Program-made: the position numbers and the translations under genes
The notes under the pieces: model-generated
What the model saw: the letters and a program-made list of their open reading frames with translations, nothing else
Told to the model about the DNA's origin: nothing
Databases searched by the model: none
In this document: piece by piece, positions 1-7,444 of the stretch
Layout of the letters: every line of letters begins with the position of its first letter
How positions within the stretch are numbered: the first letter of the stretch is position 1
Source of the DNA: UBA1014 sp964344035
GTDB taxonomy: Bacteria; SAR324; NAC60-12
Length of the DNA stretch: 64,000 nt
Direction of reading: 5' to 3'
Assembly (NCBI GenBank): GCA_964344035.1
Contig: CAYFLK010000003.1
Span: forward strand, 1 to 64,000

Positions 1-110
1 TTTATCAAATTAATCAAAGAGATATGACTGATCACTTAAGGGAACTTCGGTCTAAGCCTGCTTGTCTGCAGGCGGGCGCAGCACAAGCCGACGTTCATAA
101 ATCCCCCCTG

Positions 111-224
111 CCCCCCTTTTGCAAAGGGGGGAATTGCACCCTTCAGCTTTGCAAAAGGGGAGGAATTGCACCTTCACCCTTTGTAAAAGGGGTGGTATGG
201 CGCATCCCCCTTTGCAAAAGGGGG
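111..224. repeat. Array of imperfect C-rich/G-rich palindromes
   Basis: Four related inverted units lie here, at about 111-131, 145-163, 176-195 and 206-224. The best are near-perfect palindromes of the form CCCCCTTTGCAAAAGGGGG separated by 12 to 15 bases. Each would fold as a hairpin in DNA or RNA. Similar palindromes are widespread between genes of environmental proteobacteria. No gene is supported between positions 1 and 316. The units sit downstream of the LivM-LivG stop codon at 317 and could act as transcript ends, but that is inference. Confidence 0.75.
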
Positions 225-272
225 ACTGAGGGGGATTTGGGATACGCTCCCCTCAACCACCGCAGAATGGTT

Positions 273-305
273 CCCTCATCCCCGGGGAGAGGGATGGGGT
301 GAGGG
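273..305. repeat. Second dispersed-type palindromic repeat
   Basis: A G/C-rich segment centred on CCCCGGGG and ending in GATGGGGTGAGGG lies directly downstream of the transporter operon. It has the look of a second common intergenic repeat family, distinct from the CTTTGCAAAAG units to its left. No coding potential is convincing here. Calling it a repeat rests on its composition and partial symmetry, because only one copy is in the window. Confidence 0.4.
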
Positions 306-316
306 AAATATGAAGA

Positions 317-2158
317 CTATCCAGGTTGGTCGGCATCGGCGCCGAGGTATGCTGCTTTAACCACCGGATCGGCGGAGATTTCCGCGGGTGTGCCGGCAGC
401 TATCACGCATCCCTGATCGAGGACATAGACACGATCGCAGATGCCGGTGATGAAATTCAGATCATGGTCAATGACGATCACCCCGGAACCTGTGGTTGCC
501 GCGATGGTCCTCACCTGGTCGATCATCGCCGTCGATTCGTTGTTATCCATCCCGCTGGTGGGTTCGTCAAGCAGCAGGAAGTCCGGAGACGCGGCGGCCG
601 CACGGGCAAGTTCAAGGCGCCGGGCATTGCCGTAATCCAGTTCCGCCGCACGCCGGTTTCGATGCTCCCAGAGTCCTACCAGCGCCAGCAGGCGAGCCAC
701 GTCGGGCCGCGGACGGTGGGAACGATAACGTTCAGCTGCAAGGCGCGCGACCTCGATGTTTTCGCGGACTGTGAGCGCGGAAAACAAGCGGAAGTTCTGA
801 AAAGTGCGTACAAGTCCGGATCTGGCCACTTCATGCGGAGACATCCCGGTCAGGTTTTGATTGCCGAGGTCGATTTGTCCGGAGTCGGATTCAACCAGGC
901 CGGTGACCACATTCAACAGCGTCGTTTTGCCCGCGCCGTTAGGGCCGATGAGTCCCACGACCTCATCGGCCAGGGCCTTCAGCCCGGCGTTTTCGAGGGC
1001 CCGGAACCCTCCGAAATCGACGGTTACCGCCTCCGCCCGCAGCACAATGTGCCGTCTCTCCGCATCACCGGGAAGGGTGGGCGGGGCCGCTTTTGCGTGA
1101 CTGCGCATACGCCCCAGCAGCCAGTGATCGAATTCCCAGTCGCCCAGTATCCCCTCCGGGCGGAAGATCATGAAGCCGAGCATCGCTCCGCCGAGGAAGA
1201 TGTCGGTGAGTCCTTCACGCAGCAGCCAGTCCAAAACGCCGGTATCGAGTTCGGCGAGTTTGCGGGTCAGTTCGCTGCCGATGGTGATGATGACGACGCC
1301 GGCAAGCGCCCCGGTAACACCGTTGCGGCCTCCGACAATCAGCATGGTCAGCGTCAGCAATGTGTAGTCAAAGAAAAAAAGCCTTGGATTGATGCTGCCC
1401 AGTTCAAAGACCCTGAGGGCGGAACCCGCCGAGACTACGGCGACCGAGAGGAGCAGGGCGATCATCTGCTGCACCGCAGGATCGATTCCCATCGCCCGTG
1501 CCGCAAGATCGTCCTCGCGGGCGGCCTGCGCCAAACGGCCCGCGCGGGTTTCCTTGAAAAGCCTGGCGATAAGGACGGCGAGGACCAGGAACACGTAAAT
1601 CCAGTCCTTTCCCTGGAGGGTGGCGTTTCCGAAGGGACTGAAGGACAGGCCTATCTTGCCGCCACGGGTGAGGTCGGTCCAGTTGCGCGCAACCTCGTGG
1701 ACCACGAACAGCAGCGCCAGTGTGATCACCACCGCCGACACCGCCCCCGAACGCGCTCCCGAGCGGGAAAGCGCCAGCCCGATGAAAAAGGCGATCAACA
1801 CCGTCAGCGTTACCGCAACCAGTCCGGATTGCAGCGGGGTCAGATCGACCTCCGCGAGCCCGAACGGGGCATCCGGGATCTGCCTTGCTTTGCGTCCGGG
1901 GGAGATGGCGCAGATGGCAAAGGCATACCCGGCAATGGCCCCGAAGCCGATGTGTCCGAAAGACAAAACTCCGGTGTTGCCCACGTAAATCTGGATGCCC
2001 AGCACCACGATCGCGTTGATCAGCATCTGGGTGACGAGGCTGTCACGGGACGATGCTCCGCCCATGGTATAGAACCAGCAGCCGGCAACCAGGATTGCCG
2101 GAAGGACCATTGAGCTAAGAGCGGGAGCGACGGCGTGCCGGAGCGGATCGTTTCGCAT
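317..2158 (-). CDS. livM: Fused branched-chain-type ABC permease/ATPase (LivM-LivG)
   Basis: This is an inner-membrane permease and cytoplasmic ATPase in one 613-residue chain. Residues 1-345 are the hydrophobic LivM-type permease with the family segment SFGHIGFGAIAGYA near residue 66 and the ATPase-contact region AAREDDLAARAMGID near 212. After a short linker, residues 372-610 are the LivG-type ATPase, with Walker A GPNGAGKT at 405-412, Walker B FLLLDEPTSG and the switch histidine in VIDHD. The signature motif is a variant (DYGNARR). LivM and LivG are usually separate genes. The start overlaps the livH stop by one base (TGATG), so translation is probably coupled. The substrate is a branched-chain amino acid or another small amide or amino compound; it cannot be read from the sequence. 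Confidence 0.9.
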   Translation of the reverse strand: MRNDPLRHAVAPALSSMVLPAILVAGCWFYTMGGASSRDSLVTQMLINAIVVLGIQIYVGNTGVLSFGHIGFGAIAGYAFAICAISPGRKARQIPDAPFGLAEVDLTPLQSGLVAVTLTVLIAFFIGLALSRSGARSGAVSAVVITLALLFVVHEVARNWTDLTRGGKIGLSFSPFGNATLQGKDWIYVFLVLAVLIARLFKETRAGRLAQAAREDDLAARAMGIDPAVQQMIALLLSVAVVSAGSALRVFELGSINPRLFFFDYTLLTLTMLIVGGRNGVTGALAGVVIITIGSELTRKLAELDTGVLDWLLREGLTDIFLGGAMLGFMIFRPEGILGDWEFDHWLLGRMRSHAKAAPPTLPGDAERRHIVLRAEAVTVDFGGFRALENAGLKALADEVVGLIGPNGAGKTTLLNVVTGLVESDSGQIDLGNQNLTGMSPHEVARSGLVRTFQNFRLFSALTVRENIEVARLAAERYRSHRPRPDVARLLALVGLWEHRNRRAAELDYGNARRLELARAAAASPDFLLLDEPTSGMDNNESTAMIDQVRTIAATTGSGVIVIDHDLNFITGICDRVYVLDQGCVIAAGTPAEISADPVVKAAYLGADADQPG

Positions 2159-3045
2159 CAGACACGCTCCACTTGGCGCACGGTGATCAAACCCTGGGGC
2201 CGAAAAACGAAGAGCAGGGCTATCAGCACAAAAACGATCCCGTCTGTCAAACCGGCGATACCCGCCGGCAGGCGGGAGATCAGCAGCACCTCGACAAGCC
2301 CCAGGGTGATCCCGCCCAGCACCGCGCCGCTGAGGCTGCCCAGCCCGCCGATCAGGGCGGCCAGCACTCCTTTCAGCATCGGGTTGAGACCGGCGGTGGG
2401 GCCCGCCTGGCCGCTGCGCATCAGCCAGAAGACCGCGGCGACCCCGGCCAACAGGCCGGAAAGGATAAATGCCCCGCGGATTACGCGATTGCTGCGGATC
2501 CCCATCAGCCTTGCCGCGTCGAAATCTTCCGCCGCCGCGCGAAGGCTGATGCCGAACATGGTGTGCTGCAGCAGCCAGTATGTGCCAAGGAGCGTCGCCA
2601 GGGTAGCGGATATGACCGCGATGTCATAAATTTCGAGGCTGATGCCGCCTATCCGCCAGGTGTTGAAAATCCAGTCAGGACGCGGGAACTGGCGGAAGTT
2701 TGCGGAAACGTACATCACGAACAGGGCCTGCACGAGGAAGTGCACTCCGAAGGATGTCATCAGCATGGTGAAGTCAGGCGCGCCGCGGACCCAGCGGAAT
2801 GCCACGAACTCGATGACCACGGAGGTCAATACCGCCACCAGCACGATGGCCAGCGCTACGAGCCTCCAGTCAAGTCCACTTGAAAGCAGCCAGTAACTGG
2901 TGTAGGCGCTGACGGTGATCAACTCGCCGTGGGCAAAGTTAACCAGGTGCATCACCCCGAAGATCACGGCGATGCCAAGCGCAAGCAGGGCGTATATGCT
3001 GCCGCGCCCGAGTCCGTCGACAATCTGCTGAACGAGTTCCATCAT
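2158..3045 (-). CDS. livH: Branched-chain-type ABC transporter permease LivH
   Basis: This 295-residue integral membrane permease pairs with the LivM half of the downstream fusion. It starts with the typical LivH amino terminus and carries the conserved NFAHGELITVSAY segment near residue 36 and the EDFDAARLMGI contact loop near residue 192. At least seven hydrophobic stretches are visible. Its start overlaps the end of livF by four bases (ATGA), and its stop overlaps the next start, so the whole transporter is one operon. Length and motifs are standard for the family. Confidence 0.92.
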   Translation of the reverse strand: MMELVQQIVDGLGRGSIYALLALGIAVIFGVMHLVNFAHGELITVSAYTSYWLLSSGLDWRLVALAIVLVAVLTSVVIEFVAFRWVRGAPDFTMLMTSFGVHFLVQALFVMYVSANFRQFPRPDWIFNTWRIGGISLEIYDIAVISATLATLLGTYWLLQHTMFGISLRAAAEDFDAARLMGIRSNRVIRGAFILSGLLAGVAAVFWLMRSGQAGPTAGLNPMLKGVLAALIGGLGSLSGAVLGGITLGLVEVLLISRLPAGIAGLTDGIVFVLIALLFVFRPQGLITVRQVERV

Positions 3046-3770
3046 GCCGCCGCTCCCGAACTGCCAAGGTATGCGTCAAACAGGTCTTCACGGCCCGCCA
3101 GTTCAGCGGCCGGTCCCCCTACTACGATCTGCNNNNNNNNNNCGTAGCCGCGGTCGGAGGCAGCAAGCATGCGCTGGGCGTTCTGCTCGACGACAAGCAG
3201 TGTCCTGCCCGTGTCACGCAGTTTGGCGATCAGTTCAAATACCGCGTCCACCAGCACCGGGGCCAGCCCCAAAGACGGTTCGTCCATGAGCAGCATGACA
3301 GGATCGCTCATCAGCGCCCGACCGATGGCGAGTTGCTGGGCTTCTCCTCCGGAGAGAAAACCTGCGGGAGTATGGAACTTGGATGCCAATACCGGAAAAA
3401 GGTTGATGACTTCATCCAGCAGTTTTTCTCTTTGGGCGGCGGGTCGGGTAACGCCGCCGACGAGCAGGTTTTCGCGGACGGTGAAATTTGCGAAGATCCG
3501 CCGGTGTTCCGGAACAAGCGAAAGCCCCGCGCGCAGCATGCGGTCCGGCGCCCAGCCCGATACGTTCACACCATTGAAGATAACCCGGCCCGCTGCCGGG
3601 GTCAGCAGCCCTGCCGCCGTAGCTAGCAGGGTGGTCTTGCCCGCCCCGTTTGGGCCGATGAGGCACACGACCTCACCGGCCTTAACGTGCAGATCTACTG
3701 TACGGACAGCGGATATTGAACCATAGCGGGTATCCAGCGCCTCAATTTTCAGTAAAGCGCTGTCAGTCAT
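3042..3770 (-). CDS. livF: Branched-chain-type ABC transporter ATPase LivF (contains assembly gap)
   Basis: This cytoplasmic ATPase of about 242 residues powers the Liv-type importer. Walker A GPNGAGKT lies at 39-46, followed by the signature LSGGEAQQL, Walker B MLLMDEPSLGL and the switch histidine replaced by VVEQN, as is usual in LivF. Ten undetermined bases at 3133-3142 leave four unknown residues near position 210; the reading frame is intact on both sides, so the gap length is probably right or off by a multiple of three. It lies three bases after the binding-protein gene and overlaps livH by four bases. Confidence 0.9.
   Translation of the reverse strand: MTDSALLKIEALDTRYGSISAVRTVDLHVKAGEVVCLIGPNGAGKTTLLATAAGLLTPAAGRVIFNGVNVSGWAPDRMLRAGLSLVPEHRRIFANFTVRENLLVGGVTRPAAQREKLLDEVINLFPVLASKFHTPAGFLSGGEAQQLAIGRALMSDPVMLLMDEPSLGLAPVLVDAVFELIAKLRDTGRTLLVVEQNAQRMLAASDRGYXXXXQIVVGGPAAELAGREDLFDAYLGSSGAAA
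3133..3142. other. Assembly gap (10 N)
   Basis: Ten consecutive N characters inside livF. The flanking codons read as LivF protein in the same frame on both sides, so the gene is likely intact in the organism. Its presence shows that the window comes from a scaffolded draft assembly. Confidence 0.99.
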
Positions 3771-3773
3771 CCC

Positions 3774-4961
3774 TCAGTCAATGGTAGCGGCCAGGGAAGG
3801 CGCGCCGTTTACGACACGGTGGATGAAAACCGGTTTCGCGGGTGAACCGTTTGTTCCGGAATACGAAAGGTTGCTGGTCGCGCCGGCCACCCCGTCGGTT
3901 TTCGCGATTGCAGCGCCGAGGACCGCCGGGTCCATCGATCCTGTGCTCTGGAACGCGCTGATAATAACGGTGATCGCGTCAACCGCCAGCCCGCCGAATG
4001 ACGCATTTTCCAGCGGGGCGCCCTTGACAGCCTGGTAACCGTCTGCCAGCGCCTTGATGCGGCTGCCCGCGGATGGATATGAATGGGTGGTGTGGTAGAA
4101 GCCTTCGACGCCCTTGGTGAAATATCCTCCTGTTGCCTCAAAGGCGTCAGTGACGAGGTAGTTCGTCTTGACCCCCGCTGCATCCAGCTGGCCCCGCAGC
4201 ACCGCGCTCTGGAAAGACAGCATGGCAGAGTAGACCACGTCAGGGGCTTGCCCCGAGGATGCCATCGTGTTGGCTTGGGTGGAAAAATCCATGTCGTCGA
4301 TCGGCACGAAGTTATAATCGGCGGTCACCTTGCCTCCTCCGGCCTCGAAAACCTTGGTGAAGATTTTCGGGTTGTAGCCGAAGTAAGGTCCGGGGGCGGA
4401 GAAAGTCACCGCGGTTTTCCATCCCTGGTTGAGGGCGAATTTGGCCGCAGCCGTGGCTTGGGCGGTGTCGTCGAAGGCGACGAGGAAAGACATTGCGGAT
4501 GAATTGGCCAGCGCCGGTTCAGTTGAAGCAACGAACAGCGTGGGGACCTTGCCCGCAGTGACCTGCAGCAGCGGTTCGCCGAAATCCGGAAATGGAGGCC
4601 CGAGTATGGCTGAAACACCGGCGCTCACCAGTTCGCGCCCGGCACGCTGGGTCACTTCCGGGTCTCCCTCGATGTTCTTGATGATCAAATCCAGCGGCGA
4701 TCCGCTGACTCCGCCGGCACAGTTCACCAGGTCGACGAAATAGGCGGCCGCTTCGCTTGCCGGTTTGTCCGCGAATCCACCGAGGTCGGAAAAGTCCGCG
4801 GCATAACCGATTTTGAGCGGTGTGCCGCTGGGCGCGGCTTTGCACGCGGAGAGATCTGCAGCCAGCACGGAGTCGATGTCGAATGAACCGGCATGAGCCG
4901 TCCCAAGCATCAAAAGCGCTGTCAGCGTGCCTAACATGATCGTTAGATATGATTGTTTCAT
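3774..4961 (-). CDS. Periplasmic substrate-binding protein of the Liv-type ABC transporter
   Basis: This is a 395-residue periplasmic solute-binding protein of the LivJ/LivK (Peripla_BP_6) family that delivers substrate to the LivHMGF complex. I start it at the ATG at 4961 because a GAGGAA ribosome site lies just upstream and the chain then begins with a clean signal peptide (MKQSYLTIMLGTLTALLMLG) with probable cleavage after AHA. A longer frame to 5090 would bury the signal peptide. The mature protein opens with the ligand-domain segment PLKIGYAADFSDLGGF. It is the first gene of its operon and has a palindrome in its leader. The ligand is not predictable; binding proteins of this family also take amides, aromatic acids and amines. 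Confidence 0.88.
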   Translation of the reverse strand: MKQSYLTIMLGTLTALLMLGTAHAGSFDIDSVLAADLSACKAAPSGTPLKIGYAADFSDLGGFADKPASEAAAYFVDLVNCAGGVSGSPLDLIIKNIEGDPEVTQRAGRELVSAGVSAILGPPFPDFGEPLLQVTAGKVPTLFVASTEPALANSSAMSFLVAFDDTAQATAAAKFALNQGWKTAVTFSAPGPYFGYNPKIFTKVFEAGGGKVTADYNFVPIDDMDFSTQANTMASSGQAPDVVYSAMLSFQSAVLRGQLDAAGVKTNYLVTDAFEATGGYFTKGVEGFYHTTHSYPSAGSRIKALADGYQAVKGAPLENASFGGLAVDAITVIISAFQSTGSMDPAVLGAAIAKTDGVAGATSNLSYSGTNGSPAKPVFIHRVVNGAPSLAATID

Positions 4962-5000
4962 GGTTCCTCGTTTTGATTTGTTACAGGGACAAGTGCCGTT

Positions 5001-5017
5001 CGGTTCACCGTGAACCG
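5001..5017. promoter_or_regulatory. Perfect 17-bp palindrome upstream of the Liv-type operon
   Basis: CGGTTCAC and GTGAACCG form eight-base arms around a single base, 40 bases before the binding-protein start codon. It could be an operator or an mRNA hairpin in the 5' leader; no regulator gene lies adjacent. The rest of the 4962-5354 gap, between the transporter and the MoaD-like gene, shows no convincing gene. Confidence 0.4.
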
Positions 5018-5354
5018 GGCGGATGCTTGCCCAATAGCTTCGAGTTCCGGCTGCATCCAGATCACAAGACAAGGACAAAATCCTGGTCACTCTCCAGGTC
5101 GCATAATCCGAACTCTAGGTTTTCAAGGCATGGCATGTTCAGGCTGGTCCCACCGGTGCTTCAGGCAGTCCATGCTGCCGCAGCCATTCCGGTCTCACGG
5201 GAACCATCCGTCACATGTTCCGGCTATCCCTCGGCGGGTCGCTCCGCAGCGTTGCCCGCTTCCGTTTCACCGGATTTGTTCGTAAAAATGATTTTCAAAC
5301 ACGTTAATGACGATTTATAACCTTGCTTGCATTACCATTGCCTTCAATTAGCCA

Positions 5355-5600
5355 TCATCCTCCACCCACGGGAGGCCAGAATGCTACGCGGTCACCGGCC
5401 ACCAGCCGCTGTTCCAATCCACGCTTGATGCCGTTTACCACCGGGATTGCGATTTCATGATCCGGGATTTCCAGGACCCGGTGCAGGAGTTCCATCAGGG
5501 TAGTTTCCTCCGGAACGCTGAGCGGCAGCGCTTCTCCGATTTCCAGGGAAGGGCGATGGCGCCGCAACCCGGCATTAAGGACGACGGTTATCTCAATCAT
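5355..5600 (-). CDS. MoaD/ThiS-family small sulfur-carrier protein
   Basis: An 81-residue ubiquitin-fold protein that ends in a glycine-rich tail (WPPVGGG), the C-terminal feature MoaD needs for adenylation and thiocarboxylation. MoaD donates sulfur for the dithiolene of molybdopterin. A stand-alone MoaD-like gene overlapping an aldehyde:ferredoxin oxidoreductase gene by four bases is a recurrent arrangement, and suggests a dedicated supply of the tungsten- or molybdenum-pterin cofactor to that enzyme. It is the last gene of the 12-gene operon. Confidence 0.8.
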   Translation of the reverse strand: MIEITVVLNAGLRRHRPSLEIGEALPLSVPEETTLMELLHRVLEIPDHEIAIPVVNGIKRGLEQRLVAGDRVAFWPPVGGG

Positions 5601-7444
5601 GCGTCAGCGGCAACGTTCCACAAGCCTTCCAAGCCCAGTTCTTTCAGTTTCATGCGCGTGGGTCTTCCGGAGTCATCCCAGCCACGAAGCTGGTAATAAG
5701 TCTGCAGGTGCTCCTGCAACACGGCGCGGCTGCCGGCACGCGGTCCGTCTGGTGAAGGTTCGGACACTCGCTCCGGCAGTCGGTCGTCGTCGCTGGTGAA
5801 ACCCGCGCGCAAGTTGAACAAGCGCTCCAGGTTCCAGATCCGGTCTCCCTGCACGATGGAACGGTCGAAGTTGAAATCAATCCCGGTCGCCGGCGCCAGC
5901 AGGGCGCAGATTTCACGGTGTGTGATGGCGAATTTTGTGAACAGGCAGATGCCGGTCGAATCGACGAATGCGGTCGAGTTTTGAAAAGGACGCCTAACCA
6001 TTTCTTCTTTCTGTTCCAGCACATCCGGAGGCATGTAGCGTGGGATCCCGTACAGTTCAGCGGCAACGGTGTTTCCGCGCACGTGGCAGGCCCCGCGGTT
6101 CGAGGTCGCATACTGCAGTGCCATTCCTTGAAACACACGCGGACTGTACGCGGACATTTCCAGTTTTTTCGCGCCCATGAAACACTCGGGATGGCCGTAG
6201 CGCATGGCCAGCCGATAACTTCCGTCGGCCAGGATATCACCAAAACTCTCGCGTTTGCCGGTCATCTCCACTGCACGGACCATGGCCGCTGCATCCCCGA
6301 ACTTGAGCGGGAAGCCGATTTCTTTTTCCGGCAGCGCCCCTATTTCAAAAAGTTCCATCGCGCAGGCGACGGTCGCCCCGGTGGAAATAGAATCGATGCC
6401 GTAGTCTCCACAGAGGTAGTTTGCCTTGGCGACAGCGGCCAGGTCTGAGACCCCGCAGAGGGCGCCGAAGCACCAGGTTGATTCATACTCCGGTCCCTCC
6501 CCGCGTCCTTTGAAAGGTCCATCTTTCACTTCGGTGACCCTGGTGCAGGCAATGGGGCAGGCAAAGCAGGCGCGGTTTCGCTGCAGGATATTTTCAACGA
6601 TGGCCTCGCCGCTGGTTTCGGCTGCTCCTTCGAAAGTGTCTGACTGGAAGTTGCGGGTGGGGTAGGCCCCCATTTCGTTGATCAGGTTGACGAGGCTGGA
6701 CGTTCCGTATGCACGGAAACTTCCGAATGTGATAGGGTCACCGGTTATTTTTCCATGCATGTCCATGGTTGCTTTCCAGAATTCTTCCGGATCTGCCAGT
6801 TTAACTGTCCCTGTTCCGCGCACAACGACGGCTTTCAGTTTTTTTTGACCCATCAGCGCGCCGACCCCGCTGCGCGCGGCAAGTCGATAGTTGTCGTTGA
6901 CCACTCCGGCGAGCAACGAGAGTTTCTCACCGCCGGGACCGATGCAGGCCACCTTTGCAGCAGGATGGGTCAGTTTGCACACTGCAGCTTCAGTGTCCAC
7001 CGGGAACTTTCCCCACAAGTCACCGGCGGGCCGGATTTCCACCGTCTCATCTTCAATCCACAGGTAAACCGGTTCCGCTGATTCTCCCTCAATGATCAGC
7101 ACATCATAACCTGCGAACTTCAGTTCCGGGCCGAAGAACCCCCCGGAATTGGAACACGCGATGGTCCCGGTCAGCGGGGCTTTGCAGACCACCACGTAAC
7201 GCGCGGTGGCGGGCGCCCCGGAACCGGTGAGCGGTCCTGTGCCGAAGATCAGCGGGTTTTCCGGACCAAGCGGGTCTGAAGCGGGGTCCATTTCCGCATA
7301 CAGCAGCCGTGAAGCCAGCCCGCGGCCCCCGACGAAATCTTCGGCCATGCGCTGTTCTAGGGGTTCCCTGGAAACGCCTCCGTTACTCAGGTTGACGCGC
7401 AAAATGATCCCGGTGTAGCCATGAAAAATATTTTCTCCGCTCAT
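5597..7444 (-). CDS. Aldehyde:ferredoxin oxidoreductase (AOR family)
   Basis: This 615-residue cytoplasmic tungsto- or molybdo-pterin enzyme is of the AOR family, whose members oxidise aldehydes to carboxylic acids and reduce ferredoxin. The amino-terminal pterin domain includes FVGGRGLASRLLY near residue 38. The [4Fe-4S] ligands are visible as C293, C296 and C300 (CFACPIAC) plus the cysteine of the later STGICLF motif. RGACHVRG is the pterin-contact motif. It overlaps both neighbours by four bases, a MoaD-like gene downstream and an FAD-ferredoxin fusion upstream. The fused ferredoxin is the obvious electron partner. In context the substrate may be formaldehyde or another aldehyde released by oxidation of an amine; that is inference. 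Confidence 0.9.
   Translation of the reverse strand: MSGENIFHGYTGIILRVNLSNGGVSREPLEQRMAEDFVGGRGLASRLLYAEMDPASDPLGPENPLIFGTGPLTGSGAPATARYVVVCKAPLTGTIACSNSGGFFGPELKFAGYDVLIIEGESAEPVYLWIEDETVEIRPAGDLWGKFPVDTEAAVCKLTHPAAKVACIGPGGEKLSLLAGVVNDNYRLAARSGVGALMGQKKLKAVVVRGTGTVKLADPEEFWKATMDMHGKITGDPITFGSFRAYGTSSLVNLINEMGAYPTRNFQSDTFEGAAETSGEAIVENILQRNRACFACPIACTRVTEVKDGPFKGRGEGPEYESTWCFGALCGVSDLAAVAKANYLCGDYGIDSISTGATVACAMELFEIGALPEKEIGFPLKFGDAAAMVRAVEMTGKRESFGDILADGSYRLAMRYGHPECFMGAKKLEMSAYSPRVFQGMALQYATSNRGACHVRGNTVAAELYGIPRYMPPDVLEQKEEMVRRPFQNSTAFVDSTGICLFTKFAITHREICALLAPATGIDFNFDRSIVQGDRIWNLERLFNLRAGFTSDDDRLPERVSEPSPDGPRAGSRAVLQEHLQTYYQLRGWDDSGRPTRMKLKELGLEGLWNVAADA

Noticed and set aside
111..224. 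Possible CRISPR array
   Set aside because: The units are palindromes of unequal length with spacers of only 12 to 15 bases and imperfect repeats; no cas gene is present.
326..2113. 595-residue open frame on the plus strand opposite the LivM-LivG fusion
   Set aside because: It is antisense to a clear transporter gene, lacks domain motifs and is rich in residues typical of mirror frames of G/C-rich genes.
3121..3150. livF as a pseudogene because of the N run
   Set aside because: The frame and family sequence continue on both sides, so the interruption is an assembly gap rather than a lesion.
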